A stretch of DNA of 64,000 bases, taken from positions 6,548,501 through 6,612,500 of the forward strand of contig NZ_CP048222.1 of the NCBI RefSeq assembly GCF_010119975.1, written 5' to 3'. The translations under genes were made by a program, and so were the position numbers. Positions 1 to 8,851 of the stretch are shown one piece after another. This DNA is from Rhodocytophaga rosea (lineage in GTDB: Bacteria > Bacteroidota > Bacteroidia > Cytophagales > 172606-1). Numbering within the stretch: position 1 is the stretch's first letter; each line of letters starts with the position of its first letter. The notes beneath the pieces were generated by a model. That model was given only the letters and a program-made list of their open reading frames with translations. It did no database searches and was not told the DNA's origin.

Positions 1-1166
1 CATCTGACTATGTTTCTGATACAGATGACATTATCCTGCAATTGAATTTCCTGGAAGACCAGTTGAAGAACCATGAGGTGGGAATACAAATGCAACAGTT
101 GTTTCCGGAAGGATTTGTTTTTGTCTATGCCTTATATGGCTTATCCTGGTGTGAGCTGGCCATAGCAAATGCACATTCAAACGATTCTTTGCATACAAGA
201 GCTATTCAGGAAGCATTATATGCCTTTGACCAGATTTCCAGTAAGCAGGCGCAGGAAAGGTTTGACCCCCATTTGTTTCCCGAAAATGGCATTTTCTACA
301 GCGGATGGAATAATTATCTTTTATCGAAGATCTTACTGGCAGATACAAGCTTTGCTAATTACCCTTCTTACAGAAACCGGTTTAAGCAGCAATGCAAGTA
401 TATTGAAGAGGCCATGAATAGCACTGAAAGTCCATTTCTGGAGTCGTATCAGGATCAGGCATGGCCGGCAGACATGTTTGTAGCAGTAGCCTCTTTGCGA
501 AATCATGACCGGGTTTTTACACCTGCATATAAAGTACTCCTACAGAACTGGTCAGAAAAAGTACAGGAAGCCTTAGATTCTCAAAGCCCTATGATTCCCC
601 ATAAAGTGGATGCCATAACTGGTACATCCATAGAATCGCCAAGGGGAGGTTCCATGGCCTTGATGCTTCGGATGCTGGTAGAAATTGATCCGGCCTTTGC
701 ATCCAGGCAGTATGCACTATTTAAAAGTAGTTTTATATCCACCGCCTTAACACTTCCTTGTGTAAGAGAATATCCCAATGGTAGTTTTGGCATAGGAGAT
801 GTAGATTCAGGTCCTGTGATCTTGGGCGTTGGTTTTCCAGCTACACTCGTTTCCATTGGTTGTATGCCTATGTTTGGGGACCAGGATTTATCAGCTAAAC
901 TATATGCTGCCGTACATGCGTTTGGGTTTGAAAGGATTACCAGAAATCAGAAAAGTTATTTGCTGGGTAGCCTGCCTATGGCCGATGCCTTTATTGCCTG
1001 GTCGAGAACATCAGCTTTGACTCATTTTACTGAAGGTACAAGCAACTATACGCAAATCTGGGCATGGCCCTTTCATCTACTTTCTTTTGTTTGCCTGCTA
1101 ATAGTATGGCTCTTTTATTTTAGAAAATCTTTAGTCCGGCAGTTTTATAAAAATAAAGCGGATTAG
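1..1166 (+). CDS. C-terminally membrane-anchored protein of unknown function (5' truncated)
   Basis: The reading frame is open to the left edge, so the gene begins outside the window; a TTG at 42 is in frame but is probably internal. About 387 residues are visible. The body is helix-rich and has an aromatic/Gly pattern like alpha/alpha-barrel proteins: a PENGIFYSGW stretch, a DQAWPADMFVAVASL segment, SPRGGSMALMLRM and GDVDSGPVILGVG. This loosely recalls linalool dehydratase/isomerase-type domains, but I cannot assign it. One hydrophobic helix (about nt 1070-1125) followed by Arg/Lys-rich residues ends the protein, so the globular part is probably on the periplasmic side. No neighbour hints at function. 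The gene call is firm and the function open. Confidence 0.8.
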   Translation, partial: SDYVSDTDDIILQLNFLEDQLKNHEVGIQMQQLFPEGFVFVYALYGLSWCELAIANAHSNDSLHTRAIQEALYAFDQISSKQAQERFDPHLFPENGIFYSGWNNYLLSKILLADTSFANYPSYRNRFKQQCKYIEEAMNSTESPFLESYQDQAWPADMFVAVASLRNHDRVFTPAYKVLLQNWSEKVQEALDSQSPMIPHKVDAITGTSIESPRGGSMALMLRMLVEIDPAFASRQYALFKSSFISTALTLPCVREYPNGSFGIGDVDSGPVILGVGFPATLVSIGCMPMFGDQDLSAKLYAAVHAFGFERITRNQKSYLLGSLPMADAFIAWSRTSALTHFTEGTSNYTQIWAWPFHLLSFVCLLIVWLFYFRKSLVRQFYKNKAD

Positions 1167-1537
1167 GTGTCATAAGAATATCCTCTGCCAGACTATGATG
1201 CTATATGGATAAATAGTTTTCCGGAAACGTCAATTATATTTTATCCTCCTCTGCATCCATAATCAAAGTTTACAGCGAAAGTGTACATAAGCGGACAGTA
1301 CCTGTTCTGAATGCGGACACTTGTGGGGAATTATAGCACATTTCCTGGGAAGGATACTTATCTTCTGTACGGATAAGCATGTTCTTTTTTTACCGTCCAT
1401 TGATTCTGGTTGCCATTCATTGATTTATTGCCTGCCTGAAGCAACCTTCAGGGCCATTTCTCTATCAAATGGTACAAAATTCACATATACACAATCACAC
1501 ACACATTAGTAATCAAACAAAAAAACAACATACACTC
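1167..1537. other. Intergenic region without recognisable gene
   Basis: 371 bases between the truncated gene and the small secreted protein. A 62-codon open frame at 1321-1509 has no protein-like composition and no homologue I recognise. The last 60 bases before 1538 are very A/C-rich, as is common for Bacteroidota leaders. No clear TAnnTTTG box was found. Confidence 0.5.
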
Positions 1538-1960
1538 ATGAAAACTACATTCACTTCCACTTCTGTAATGCGTAATTTAGTAGCCGCTTTTGCTTTGGCT
1601 TTCACCCTTTTTGCTGGCAATGCTTCTGCCCAAAGTGTACAGTTTGCTGATAATGCGGCCATCCACACCCAGACTTCAGATCAATTTAAAGTAGCTGTAT
1701 TTCCGGTAGAAAATTCTCTGCTGATGAAAGTATTATTTGAGAATCCTGCCAAAGAGAGAGTAACTGTGCTGATTAAAAACAGCAATAATGAAGTAGTATA
1801 TAAGAAAGCAGTAGGCAATGCGCCTATCTTTATTGGTAAATTTGATGTGTCCAAAATGACAGATGGAAACTATACCATGGTGATCGAAAGCAAAAATCAG
1901 AGTTATTCTAATCCTTTTTCTGTGCAGACCTACCAGGAGCGGATTGCCAGAGCCTTGTAA
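1538..1960 (+). CDS. Small secreted protein, unknown function
   Basis: 140 residues. I chose the ATG at 1538 because the 23 upstream in-frame codons (from 1469) are low-complexity His/Thr/Asn and the signal peptide starts right after 1538. A signal peptide spans residues 1-32, with the hydrophobic core LVAAFALAFTLFAG and an ASAQ cleavage site. The mature part of about 108 residues looks like one beta-sandwich: alternating hydrophobic strands with KVAVFPVENS, VTVLIKNSNNEVVYKKAV and a DGNYTMVIESKNQSY strand. It resembles the short secreted Bacteroidota proteins whose fold imitates a C-terminal sorting domain. It is followed by a strong hairpin terminator and stands alone. Function not known. 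Confidence 0.85.
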   Translation: MKTTFTSTSVMRNLVAAFALAFTLFAGNASAQSVQFADNAAIHTQTSDQFKVAVFPVENSLLMKVLFENPAKERVTVLIKNSNNEVVYKKAVGNAPIFIGKFDVSKMTDGNYTMVIESKNQSYSNPFSVQTYQERIARAL

Positions 1961-1995
1961 GAAACATTTTTTCCATAGTCTATATTCTTATTTTT

Positions 1996-2031
1996 CAAAC
2001 AAGCGTGTGTATCATACATACGCTTGTTTTG
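1996..2031 (+). terminator. Intrinsic terminator of the small secreted protein gene
   Basis: A 15-bp stem (1997-2011 against 2015-2029) with one G-U pair and a TCA loop, followed by TTTTGTT. It lies 36 bases after the stop at 1960. The AAAC flank would let it serve the convergent gene weakly. Confidence 0.8.
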
Positions 2032-2083
2032 TTATCATGCCATCAACTAAATATTTATCAGCCAGATTTTCCGGCAATTTACA

Positions 2084-3106
2084 TCAAGACTCTTTCTCTG
2101 TGTTGGTGGGTTCCTTCGGATTGCCAGCAAGTTTTTGTGCTACTACATCAGCCGGATATTTCAGGGCCAGGCGGCGTATCTCATAACTGAATTCTTCATA
2201 GGTTTGCTTCCAGAGCTGGGCTTCTTCCGGAGTATAGTTATAAAAACCTTTGCCATTCAAAATTCCCTTTCCGTCATCCTGTACAATTTCATCGATCAAC
2301 CTGGGTACTTCGGTCTGGTTATTCAGGGTCGGAAATAAATCCTGCATAACCGTGCGATATGCAGGCAAGCCAGTCAGATCCATCCAGCGGAATACGCCCA
2401 CCAGCGTCATCCAGTAACCCGGACTATTGCGGCAAGCCCGGTCCACATCTTCAACTGTAGCATATCCGTTTTCTACCAGGTAAAACGCTTCCCGGTACAT
2501 AGCATACATGAGCCGGTTGGTAATAAATCCCCGGATGTCCTTCCTGACCAGCGTAGGCTCTTTTTGCCACAGGCTCGAAAGCGAATAGACCCATTCAGCC
2601 AGTTGCATATCGGTAAGATCGCCGCAAATAATCTCCAGGAAACGGTTGGTATAGGCAGGTTCCATCCAGTGCAAACCCATAAAACGGCCGGGAATACGGA
2701 ACGCTAGTTGCAAGGTACTGATGGGAATCGCCGAGGTATTGCTTCCGATAATGGCATCTTCATTTACCACAGATTCGATCTTCGCAAAAACTGACTGTTT
2801 CACCTGTAGGTCTTCGATTACAGATTCGATTACGATTCTACAATCTTTTAACTGGCTATATTCACTTGTAATGGTAAGCTGAGAAAGATAATAAGCAGGC
2901 TCCTGTGTAATTAAACGTTCCTGGTAGGCTTTGTCCAGGTGCTCTCTGATTCGGGGTAAAGCGTTTTGCTGATCAGAAGGCATAGGCGCGATAGCTATCA
3001 CCGGATGACCGGCCACTAACATACAGGTAGTAATGCTGCTGCCCATCAGGCCCAGGCCCACAACGCCAAGTGGAATAAGCTGTGTATTGAAAGAAGATTG
3101 AGTCAT
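2084..3106 (-). CDS. 3-hydroxyacyl-CoA dehydrogenase-like NAD-binding protein
   Basis: 340 residues from the ATG at 3106; an upstream in-frame start at 3175 would add 23 residues that do not belong to the family. The N-terminus has the Rossmann fingerprint GVVGLGLMGSSI, then SNTSAIPIS and GLHWMEPA (the family norm is GMHFFNPA), matching the NAD-binding domain of 3-hydroxyacyl/3-hydroxybutyryl-CoA dehydrogenases. The C-terminal helical domain carries VRKDIRGFITNRLMYAMYREAF and ends with the typical GKGFYNY motif. The likely reaction is NAD-dependent oxidation of a 3-hydroxyacyl-CoA or a related 3-hydroxy acid. The W-M-E substitutions in the HFFNP loop suggest a substrate other than plain 3-hydroxybutyryl-CoA. 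It is a single gene, 117 bases downstream of the glycoside hydrolase on the same strand. Confidence 0.85.
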   Translation of the reverse strand: MTQSSFNTQLIPLGVVGLGLMGSSITTCMLVAGHPVIAIAPMPSDQQNALPRIREHLDKAYQERLITQEPAYYLSQLTITSEYSQLKDCRIVIESVIEDLQVKQSVFAKIESVVNEDAIIGSNTSAIPISTLQLAFRIPGRFMGLHWMEPAYTNRFLEIICGDLTDMQLAEWVYSLSSLWQKEPTLVRKDIRGFITNRLMYAMYREAFYLVENGYATVEDVDRACRNSPGYWMTLVGVFRWMDLTGLPAYRTVMQDLFPTLNNQTEVPRLIDEIVQDDGKGILNGKGFYNYTPEEAQLWKQTYEEFSYEIRRLALKYPADVVAQKLAGNPKEPTNTEKES

Positions 3107-3222
3107 AGAAATAAAATTCACTGTGCCCGTTTTTGCGCCTTTCCATTGAACCTCGCAAGTCAAGTAATTTAACAACCCCTATTGAGAAAGTGCACAGTAG
3201 TATGTTTTGTGCTAAAATTAAT

Positions 3223-5265
3223 TCAATAATATTCAATTTCGGAAATAGCTACTTGTTTTAGTTCATGTTTAAAGGTTATTCTCATGGCAGTGGCTGTTAT
3301 TTTTTTAAACCCGATGGTATTACCTGTATTTCCTATGAGCTTAACCGGTTTGTCCGGTGTTAGTTTTACCGGAATCCATTGTTCACCCTTTTGATATTCT
3401 ATCGTAAAATCATCAGGCGCAGCAAATGTATTTCCATCTGCAAAAGGATAAATTTTTGCAGATGAAATTTCAAAGGGTTTTCCAAAGTCTATGGCCAGCC
3501 AGTCGGTATGCGAAGTGGAGCCTACGGTTGTCCACCGGTTCGTAATCTCAGGAAAATACCAGATTTTCCCATCAATGGCCTGGTAAATGGAAGTATCCGC
3601 TAAGGCATTTACAGATGCTGTGGGAAGCGGATAACCTTTTCTGTGCACATTTAACGCAACATTACTGGCTTGTTTGACTGGAGGGATAAGTACCGGAGCA
3701 CCTACAAATACCTTGTATGTACCCTGGCTATGTGTTACGTCCGCTTTTTTATTGTCGATAAAAACGGTAAGCCCTTTTCCTGCCTTATACCTGTTTCCAT
3801 CCTTATCATAGATCAATGTTAGTGTATGGCCATGATATCGGATGTCAGAAAGGTAAAAATAATCAATGGATTCATCGATCAATGGATTGATTTCGAGCGT
3901 ATCCCCAGTGGACGGACGTAGGCCACAAAGTCCGCTGATGATCAGATTATTGTAGGAAGAATGATTATAATGATTGCTCCAGTAATAATACACAATAGGC
4001 CCTCCCAGATTCGGGTCGTAGTTTTCAACCAGATTCAGGTTGCCATTGGGAAGAAAATGCTGCTTTGTATACTGTCTCAGTAAGTGAAGATAGTCAGTAT
4101 TGGTAACGACATCCTGCTTATAATGATTGAGCAGGTTAGCCATTGCTGTTATCACCTGACTGGTCTGGTAGGGCCAGCTCGGACCATTCCACTGGCTTCC
4201 CCGCTGGCCTTCGAAATATACAAATTGCTTAAAATAATATTCGTAGGCTGGTTCATTGGTTCGCAGGCCATATTTTCCTAACAGATAAGTGGTATCAATC
4301 ACATGTTTCCAGGCCGCATTAAACTTTTTTGTATCGGCTGGCAGACTAAAATACCAGGGAGCCATGCCGGCCAGTTCCCGGCCTCTGATAAAATCCCAGT
4401 AGCGTACATATTGATTGTTCACTTTAAAACGATCTGTAAAATGCCCCAGCGAATCGTTCCATAAACTTTTCTCAATGGTGTTTTTTAATGCTACCGCTTT
4501 TTGCAAATAATCATTACTCACAGATTTATCACCTTTTAAGGCGGCTATATGTGAAATAGCCATAGCATTGCCATACATATAACTGTTAATGGTGGGCCGG
4601 AATGCTTCTCCGCCCTCAAACCCATCTTTCCCACCGGAAGCATCTATAGAAGCGATTGTATATTCAGTGGCATCTGGCATAGCTGGTATATAATACAGAT
4701 TTTTAGTGCTGTCCCAGTGATCATTCCAATGCTCGTATGAGTATTTCATGCTGTCCAAGTGCTTTGTAACAAACGTAGCATCGGCATTTACCAGGTAACG
4801 GGCATAAGCGGCATCGGCCACACTTTCGCTATACTTCCGGTCGTTGCCGCCATCTTGAAACAGGTAGTTGGTATACCCATCCATATACCGGTTGTCTTTG
4901 AGCCACCTGCCTTCGTAAATATGATGCATGGAGGCGGCATTAATGGTACAGAAGGGTTCTCTGTCCCAGGGCATATGATTGATGAATTCGGTAATTACAT
5001 ACCTGCTGTCGCCAACATTCCGGATATGGGCTTTGTATAATTTCCAGCGGTAATAATAAGTCTGTTCTATCTGCTTATCCGAACATTCAAAAAATGGAAT
5101 GTTATCCAGATACCATTGCCGGTCTTCCTGGTAATAGGCAGTAGCCAGTTTGTTGTGATCGGGGAGGGTATAGGGATGGGTAGTATTGCAGCTGATAATG
5201 AAAAAGGAAAATACAGAAAGCAGCAATTGTTTCAGAATAAGGTGATAGTTTGTTTGCCTTATCAT
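3223..5265 (-). CDS. Lipoprotein glycoside hydrolase (MGH1/GH63-like) with C-terminal discoidin-type domain
   Basis: 680 residues. The N-terminus LLLSVFSFFIISC is a lipoprotein signal, with Cys about residue 26 as the lipidation site, so the enzyme is probably surface-anchored. The central domain (about 60-520) is an (alpha/alpha)6 barrel of the mannosylglycerate-hydrolase (MGH1-like)/GH63 type, with DGYTNYLFQDGGNDRKYSES, SIDASGGKDGFEGGEAFRP and the characteristic GSQWNGPSWPYQTSQ loop. Residues about 550-680 form a beta-sandwich like F5/8 type C (discoidin) modules: WTTVGSTSHTDWLAIDFGKP near 610. It probably trims alpha-linked sugars from glycans or plant-derived oligosaccharides. It is transcribed with the dehydrogenase downstream or alone. 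The family is fairly sure and the substrate is not. Confidence 0.85.
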   Translation of the reverse strand: MIRQTNYHLILKQLLLSVFSFFIISCNTTHPYTLPDHNKLATAYYQEDRQWYLDNIPFFECSDKQIEQTYYYRWKLYKAHIRNVGDSRYVITEFINHMPWDREPFCTINAASMHHIYEGRWLKDNRYMDGYTNYLFQDGGNDRKYSESVADAAYARYLVNADATFVTKHLDSMKYSYEHWNDHWDSTKNLYYIPAMPDATEYTIASIDASGGKDGFEGGEAFRPTINSYMYGNAMAISHIAALKGDKSVSNDYLQKAVALKNTIEKSLWNDSLGHFTDRFKVNNQYVRYWDFIRGRELAGMAPWYFSLPADTKKFNAAWKHVIDTTYLLGKYGLRTNEPAYEYYFKQFVYFEGQRGSQWNGPSWPYQTSQVITAMANLLNHYKQDVVTNTDYLHLLRQYTKQHFLPNGNLNLVENYDPNLGGPIVYYYWSNHYNHSSYNNLIISGLCGLRPSTGDTLEINPLIDESIDYFYLSDIRYHGHTLTLIYDKDGNRYKAGKGLTVFIDNKKADVTHSQGTYKVFVGAPVLIPPVKQASNVALNVHRKGYPLPTASVNALADTSIYQAIDGKIWYFPEITNRWTTVGSTSHTDWLAIDFGKPFEISSAKIYPFADGNTFAAPDDFTIEYQKGEQWIPVKLTPDKPVKLIGNTGNTIGFKKITATAMRITFKHELKQVAISEIEYY

Positions 5266-5699
5266 AGTTGTATTTTTTTACATAGGTAACTACCGGAAAA
5301 TAGATTGTTTTAATGGATAATGGTCTATTGTATAGGATTTTATCCTAATATATTCAATTGCCTGATACAGTATTCCTAAATTCTAAAAAGTTTTAATGTA
5401 AATCTTCAGCCCCTACTTGTGCCGCCTGGAAGGGAAGCAGTGTACCTGTGAATTTATTGCAAAATGTTGGTATACAAAATTTTATAAATGAATAACAGCC
5501 GATACAAATGATGAGTTAGTATTACTATTCTGGATTTTATTAATAAGGATTGCGCTTACATCCAGGAATCAAAATATCACTACTTCTGGGTATTTTTGTG
5601 AAATTTTTATAATTCAATGATAACCTTTTTTTCCGGCGTACACAAAGGATAAAGTAAATGCTACAACTTGTTTAGCTGCTACTTATTAATCCTTCAACC
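5266..5699. other. Divergent intergenic region ahead of the RiPP locus
   Basis: 434 AT-rich bases between the glycoside hydrolase (minus) and the radical SAM gene (plus). The only element I can point to is TATTTTTG at 5591-5598, a match to the Bacteroidota -7 consensus TAnnTTTG on the plus strand. It has no TTTG at the expected -33 position and would give a leader of about 95 bases. No open frame of note. Confidence 0.4.
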
Positions 5700-7049
5700 A
5701 TGCACTGGAAATTATCACATTATCTCATTGTTAGTGATCCTATTATCAATGACCGTTTTCAAATCCTTTATTCAACCAGAACTGCCCAGCGACTTTTGCT
5801 ATCCACTACAGTAGTCGAAAACATTCTAAAGAATAATTTAACGGCTGTCTCTGAAGAAATTATCGCAAAACTGGTTTCCTTCGAAATTCTGGTACCATCA
5901 GAGGAGGATGAACTGAACACGGTTATTAACCGCAATACCACAGCTATAGCCCAGGATGATACTTTATACTATGTAATTCAACCTACTGCCCAATGCCAGT
6001 TAGGCTGTAATTATTGCGGACAAAAACATACCAGTACCTATCTGCAGGAAGAGCTTGATATACGTATTCTGCAACGCATAGAGCAAAAACTGCAAAACCA
6101 GGTTTATACACATCTGGCTATCGGATGGTTTGGGGCAGAACCTTTGCTGGGTGCCAAACAAATTGAAAGATTATCAGCCTCTTTGTATACCCTTGCACAA
6201 ACATATGGTTGTACCTATGGCGCAAAGGTCGTTACCAATGGTTTGAACTTAAAGTTGCCCCTTTTCCGCAAGCTGCTGGAATGCCATATTCAAACCATTG
6301 AAATCACCCTGGATGGTTCTGCGAGGTTTCATGACCAGCGAAGACATACCAAAAGCGGACATAGCACATTCGATATTATTTTTAACAACCTGCAGCGGGT
6401 GCTGGCTCTGGAAGATTTTGAATCCCTGGGCATACAAATAAATATCCGCTGCAATGTAGATGTGAATAATTATGAGGGCGTTCCTGAACTGATAGAATTA
6501 GTAAGCAGCCATAAGTTACTTTCCAGAATCAATAAGTTTTACTTTGCCCCCATTCATGACTGGGGTAATGATGCACATTTGCTCGCACTGAGTAAAGATG
6601 AATTTGCAAAAATGGAAACAGGCTGGCTTATTGCCCTTCATCAAAAAGGCTTTATCCGAAACCAGGTGCCAACCGAGACGCATCCGATTGTGTGTTTGTC
6701 GTTGCAGCGGGAGGCTGAAGTAATTGATGCCAAGGGTAATGTGTATAATTGTACAGAAGTGCCTTACGTGCCTGCGTATGAAAACAGTGAATATTTGATT
6801 GAGAACCTCACCCAACCAGATATAAAAGCGGCTTCACCGAGGTCTTTCAGCCAGTGGAACCAGGAAATCTTAGCGGGCCAGTTTCCTTGTCATGGATGTA
6901 AAATACTGCCTATCTGCGGAGGTGCCTGCCCTAAATCATGGCATGAACAGGTTTCTCCATGCCCTTCCATCAAATTTAATATTAAAGACCGGCTTGTGTT
7001 GGATGCATACGCCGCATTGAAAAAGCCTGCTGCACAACCTGTGCCATAG
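5700..7049 (+). CDS. Radical SAM/SPASM peptide-modifying enzyme
   Basis: 449 residues. The first about 85 residues look like a PqqD-type peptide-binding domain (SHYLIVSD, QILYSTRTAQRLLLS, then a helix and EEIIAKLVSFEILVP). The radical SAM core follows, with C99-x3-C103-x2-C106 for the 4Fe-4S cluster that cleaves S-adenosylmethionine and GWFGAEPLLG as the SAM-binding GGEP-like motif. The C-terminus is a SPASM domain with C332, C351, C397, C400, C406, C410 and C421, which should bind two auxiliary clusters. The layout matches sactipeptide/ranthipeptide maturases and related enzymes that crosslink or epimerise ribosomal peptides. A Cys-rich precursor peptide is encoded 140 bases downstream and is the obvious substrate. 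An anaerobic sulfatase maturase is less likely because no sulfatase is nearby. Confidence 0.9.
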   Translation: MHWKLSHYLIVSDPIINDRFQILYSTRTAQRLLLSTTVVENILKNNLTAVSEEIIAKLVSFEILVPSEEDELNTVINRNTTAIAQDDTLYYVIQPTAQCQLGCNYCGQKHTSTYLQEELDIRILQRIEQKLQNQVYTHLAIGWFGAEPLLGAKQIERLSASLYTLAQTYGCTYGAKVVTNGLNLKLPLFRKLLECHIQTIEITLDGSARFHDQRRHTKSGHSTFDIIFNNLQRVLALEDFESLGIQINIRCNVDVNNYEGVPELIELVSSHKLLSRINKFYFAPIHDWGNDAHLLALSKDEFAKMETGWLIALHQKGFIRNQVPTETHPIVCLSLQREAEVIDAKGNVYNCTEVPYVPAYENSEYLIENLTQPDIKAASPRSFSQWNQEILAGQFPCHGCKILPICGGACPKSWHEQVSPCPSIKFNIKDRLVLDAYAALKKPAAQPVP

Positions 7050-7189
7050 TAGAAGCCGGAAATCTCTTGATCCTATTCCCCTTTCAGGTGCTCATAAACT
7101 GCCTGTAAGCCAACAATATTTTGAGCTCGAAATAAGCGGTCGCCGAAAAGCTTTGATAGAGTAGGCATTCAACCAAAACAAACAAAACA

Positions 7190-7357
7190 ATGAAAACTCA
7201 AGAAGTAAAATCCCAGGAAGTAAACAAAATGGATGAATTGAAAAAAGAACTCGACTTTCTACAGTTAGAAGAACGCCTGGAAATGGTGTATGTAGCTGCT
7301 GCTGCTGCGTGTTGTGGTGGTTGCGGTAATGGTTCTTGCGATAACAAACTTAAATAA
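7190..7357 (+). CDS. Cys/Gly-rich RiPP precursor peptide
   Basis: 55 residues, ATG at 7190, stop at 7355-7357. The first about 34 residues are a charged, helix-prone leader (MKTQEVKSQEVNKMDELKKE, then LDFLQLEERLEMVYV). A run of five Ala (36-40) leads into the core CCGGCGNGSCDNKLK, with Cys 41, 42, 45 and 50. A charged leader, small residues at a cleavage point and a short Cys/Gly core are the hallmarks of ribosomally made, post-translationally modified peptides. It sits between the radical SAM/SPASM gene and an M50 protease gene. A hairpin 14 bases after the stop may raise its transcript level relative to downstream genes. The exact cleavage point and the modification are inference: thioethers on Cys are the first guess and epimerisation the second. 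Confidence 0.85.
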   Translation: MKTQEVKSQEVNKMDELKKELDFLQLEERLEMVYVAAAAACCGGCGNGSCDNKLK

Positions 7358-7370
7358 CAATTATCCAGGT

Positions 7371-7403
7371 AGAGATGTGTTTATTTATCATAAGCACATC
7401 TCT
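7371..7403 (+). terminator. Hairpin after the precursor gene (attenuator or RNA-stabilising)
   Basis: A perfect 9-bp stem, AGAGATGTG (7371-7379) against CACATCTCT (7395-7403), with a 15-base A/T loop and only a short T stretch afterwards. It lies between the precursor stop and the protease start. Such a leaky hairpin would let the peptide be made in excess over its processing enzymes. Confidence 0.55.
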
Positions 7404-7470
7404 TTACCCTTAATGGGTTCATTCTGTCTTTACATACCAGCTTAATTGTCCACAACAAATCTAATTGATT

Positions 7471-8685
7471 ATGTATCCTCTTCCCGGCAAACATATACTA
7501 GACGCTGTGAAACTCATTCATAATGGAGAGCAGTATCTGCTTGTATGTGAAGGAGCTATTTTTTCCACCAGTAAACTGGTGTATGAAATACTCAGCCATC
7601 TGAAAGAGGCGCATTCAATAGAGGTCGTTAGTGCTTATTTGAAGCAGAACTATCAACTTAATGCGGAAGAAGCCAGTCAGCTTTTTCAGGCAAGTATCAT
7701 TCCATTGCTTCAAAAGCTGGAGACTATCGCTGGAAACCAGAAACCTGCTGCTTCATATATATATTTTCGCCGGACCTTATTGCAAGCAAGTACGGTTCAG
7801 GCGGTATCCGGCTTTTTGAAAGTCTTGTTTAATACACCATGGTTTATACTGCTGGGTAGTTTATCCATTCTGTTAAATATGATATATGCCTTTCATTTTA
7901 GCCTGACACTGGCCGCGGTTGATTCTTTTTCCCTTCAGGAATCTTGCTTTTTGTGCGTAATACTCTTGTTGATACTCCTTTTTCATGAAATGGGACATGC
8001 AGCCGCAGCATCCAAACTGGGGGCAGCACCGAAAGAAATCGGATTTGGTTTTTATTTCCTGTTCCCGGTTTTATTTGCTGATGTAAGCGACATATGGTCT
8101 TATCCCAAATACAAGCGTATTCTGGTCAATACCGGAGGAATATACTTTCAATTGCTGGCAAATATTCCGCTGATCCTTGCTTTTTTGTACCTCGAGGATG
8201 ATGCTTCCCGAAGAATGCTATCCTATATTATTACCACAAATCTGCTGGTGATGTTCTATTCCCTGCTTCCTTTCTTACGAAACGACGGCTACTGGATCTA
8301 CAGTGATTTTTTTAACCTGCCGAATCTGATGAACCGTGCAAAAGAATATCCACGTAACCTATACAAAAGTGTGAGGGAGCATTCAGCTAAATCTAAGTAC
8401 CAGGCAAGCAGCATTACTAAAGACCTACCCTTGTTTGTGTTTACAATTGGCAATTATGCTTTTATCCTGTTTGTTCTGTATGCCTTCTGGATGTTACTGT
8501 TTACAACAATTTCAGACCTGCAGGCTTTTCTGTTGAAAGCATCCTCTTCAACGATGGCTTTCCATGAATATGCCAGAATGGGCTTCAGAGTAGCCATAAC
8601 GCTAGGTATACTCATTATTGTGATACGGCAGAAAATAGGGCAATTAAAAAAGCTATACCATTCCTATCTCATTGCTTCAAAATAG
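7471..8685 (+). CDS. M50-type membrane zinc metallopeptidase with N-terminal PqqD-like domain
   Basis: 404 residues from ATG 7471; a TTG two codons upstream is less likely. Residues about 10-85 resemble a PqqD/RiPP-recognition fold (EQYLLVCEGAIFSTSKLVYEIL, then two helices ending in LLQKLE). After a hydrophobic segment comes HEMGH (H172, E173, H176), the zinc site of site-2-type intramembrane proteases, and a downstream NDG (271-273) whose Asp is the usual third ligand. About six hydrophobic segments place it in the inner membrane. M50 enzymes of this kind occur with radical SAM-modified peptides (for example YydH with the YydF epipeptide), where they release the mature peptide from its leader. 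Here it probably cuts the 55-residue precursor. No ABC exporter gene is directly attached. Confidence 0.85.
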   Translation: MYPLPGKHILDAVKLIHNGEQYLLVCEGAIFSTSKLVYEILSHLKEAHSIEVVSAYLKQNYQLNAEEASQLFQASIIPLLQKLETIAGNQKPAASYIYFRRTLLQASTVQAVSGFLKVLFNTPWFILLGSLSILLNMIYAFHFSLTLAAVDSFSLQESCFLCVILLLILLFHEMGHAAAASKLGAAPKEIGFGFYFLFPVLFADVSDIWSYPKYKRILVNTGGIYFQLLANIPLILAFLYLEDDASRRMLSYIITTNLLVMFYSLLPFLRNDGYWIYSDFFNLPNLMNRAKEYPRNLYKSVREHSAKSKYQASSITKDLPLFVFTIGNYAFILFVLYAFWMLLFTTISDLQAFLLKASSSTMAFHEYARMGFRVAITLGILIIVIRQKIGQLKKLYHSYLIASK

Positions 8686-8851
8686 ATTTAACCGTCAACC
8701 TCACTTCATTTTCTTCCCCTAACCGGGCGAATAGTGCCTTTTAAATACCCATAATTCCAAAATTAGTACACACTTAACCGCTCAATATGAATGAGCAGTT
8801 AGTTATCCATTTTCAAATTCAGATTATTCATTCACCTAACACATACAAACC

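Noticed and set aside
1321-1509. A 62-codon open frame ahead of the small secreted protein
   Set aside because: Composition is not protein-like, it overlaps the leader of the next gene and has no recognisable motif.
5700-7049. Anaerobic sulfatase-maturating enzyme
   Set aside because: The SPASM cysteines would allow it, but no sulfatase gene is present and a Cys-rich precursor lies directly downstream.
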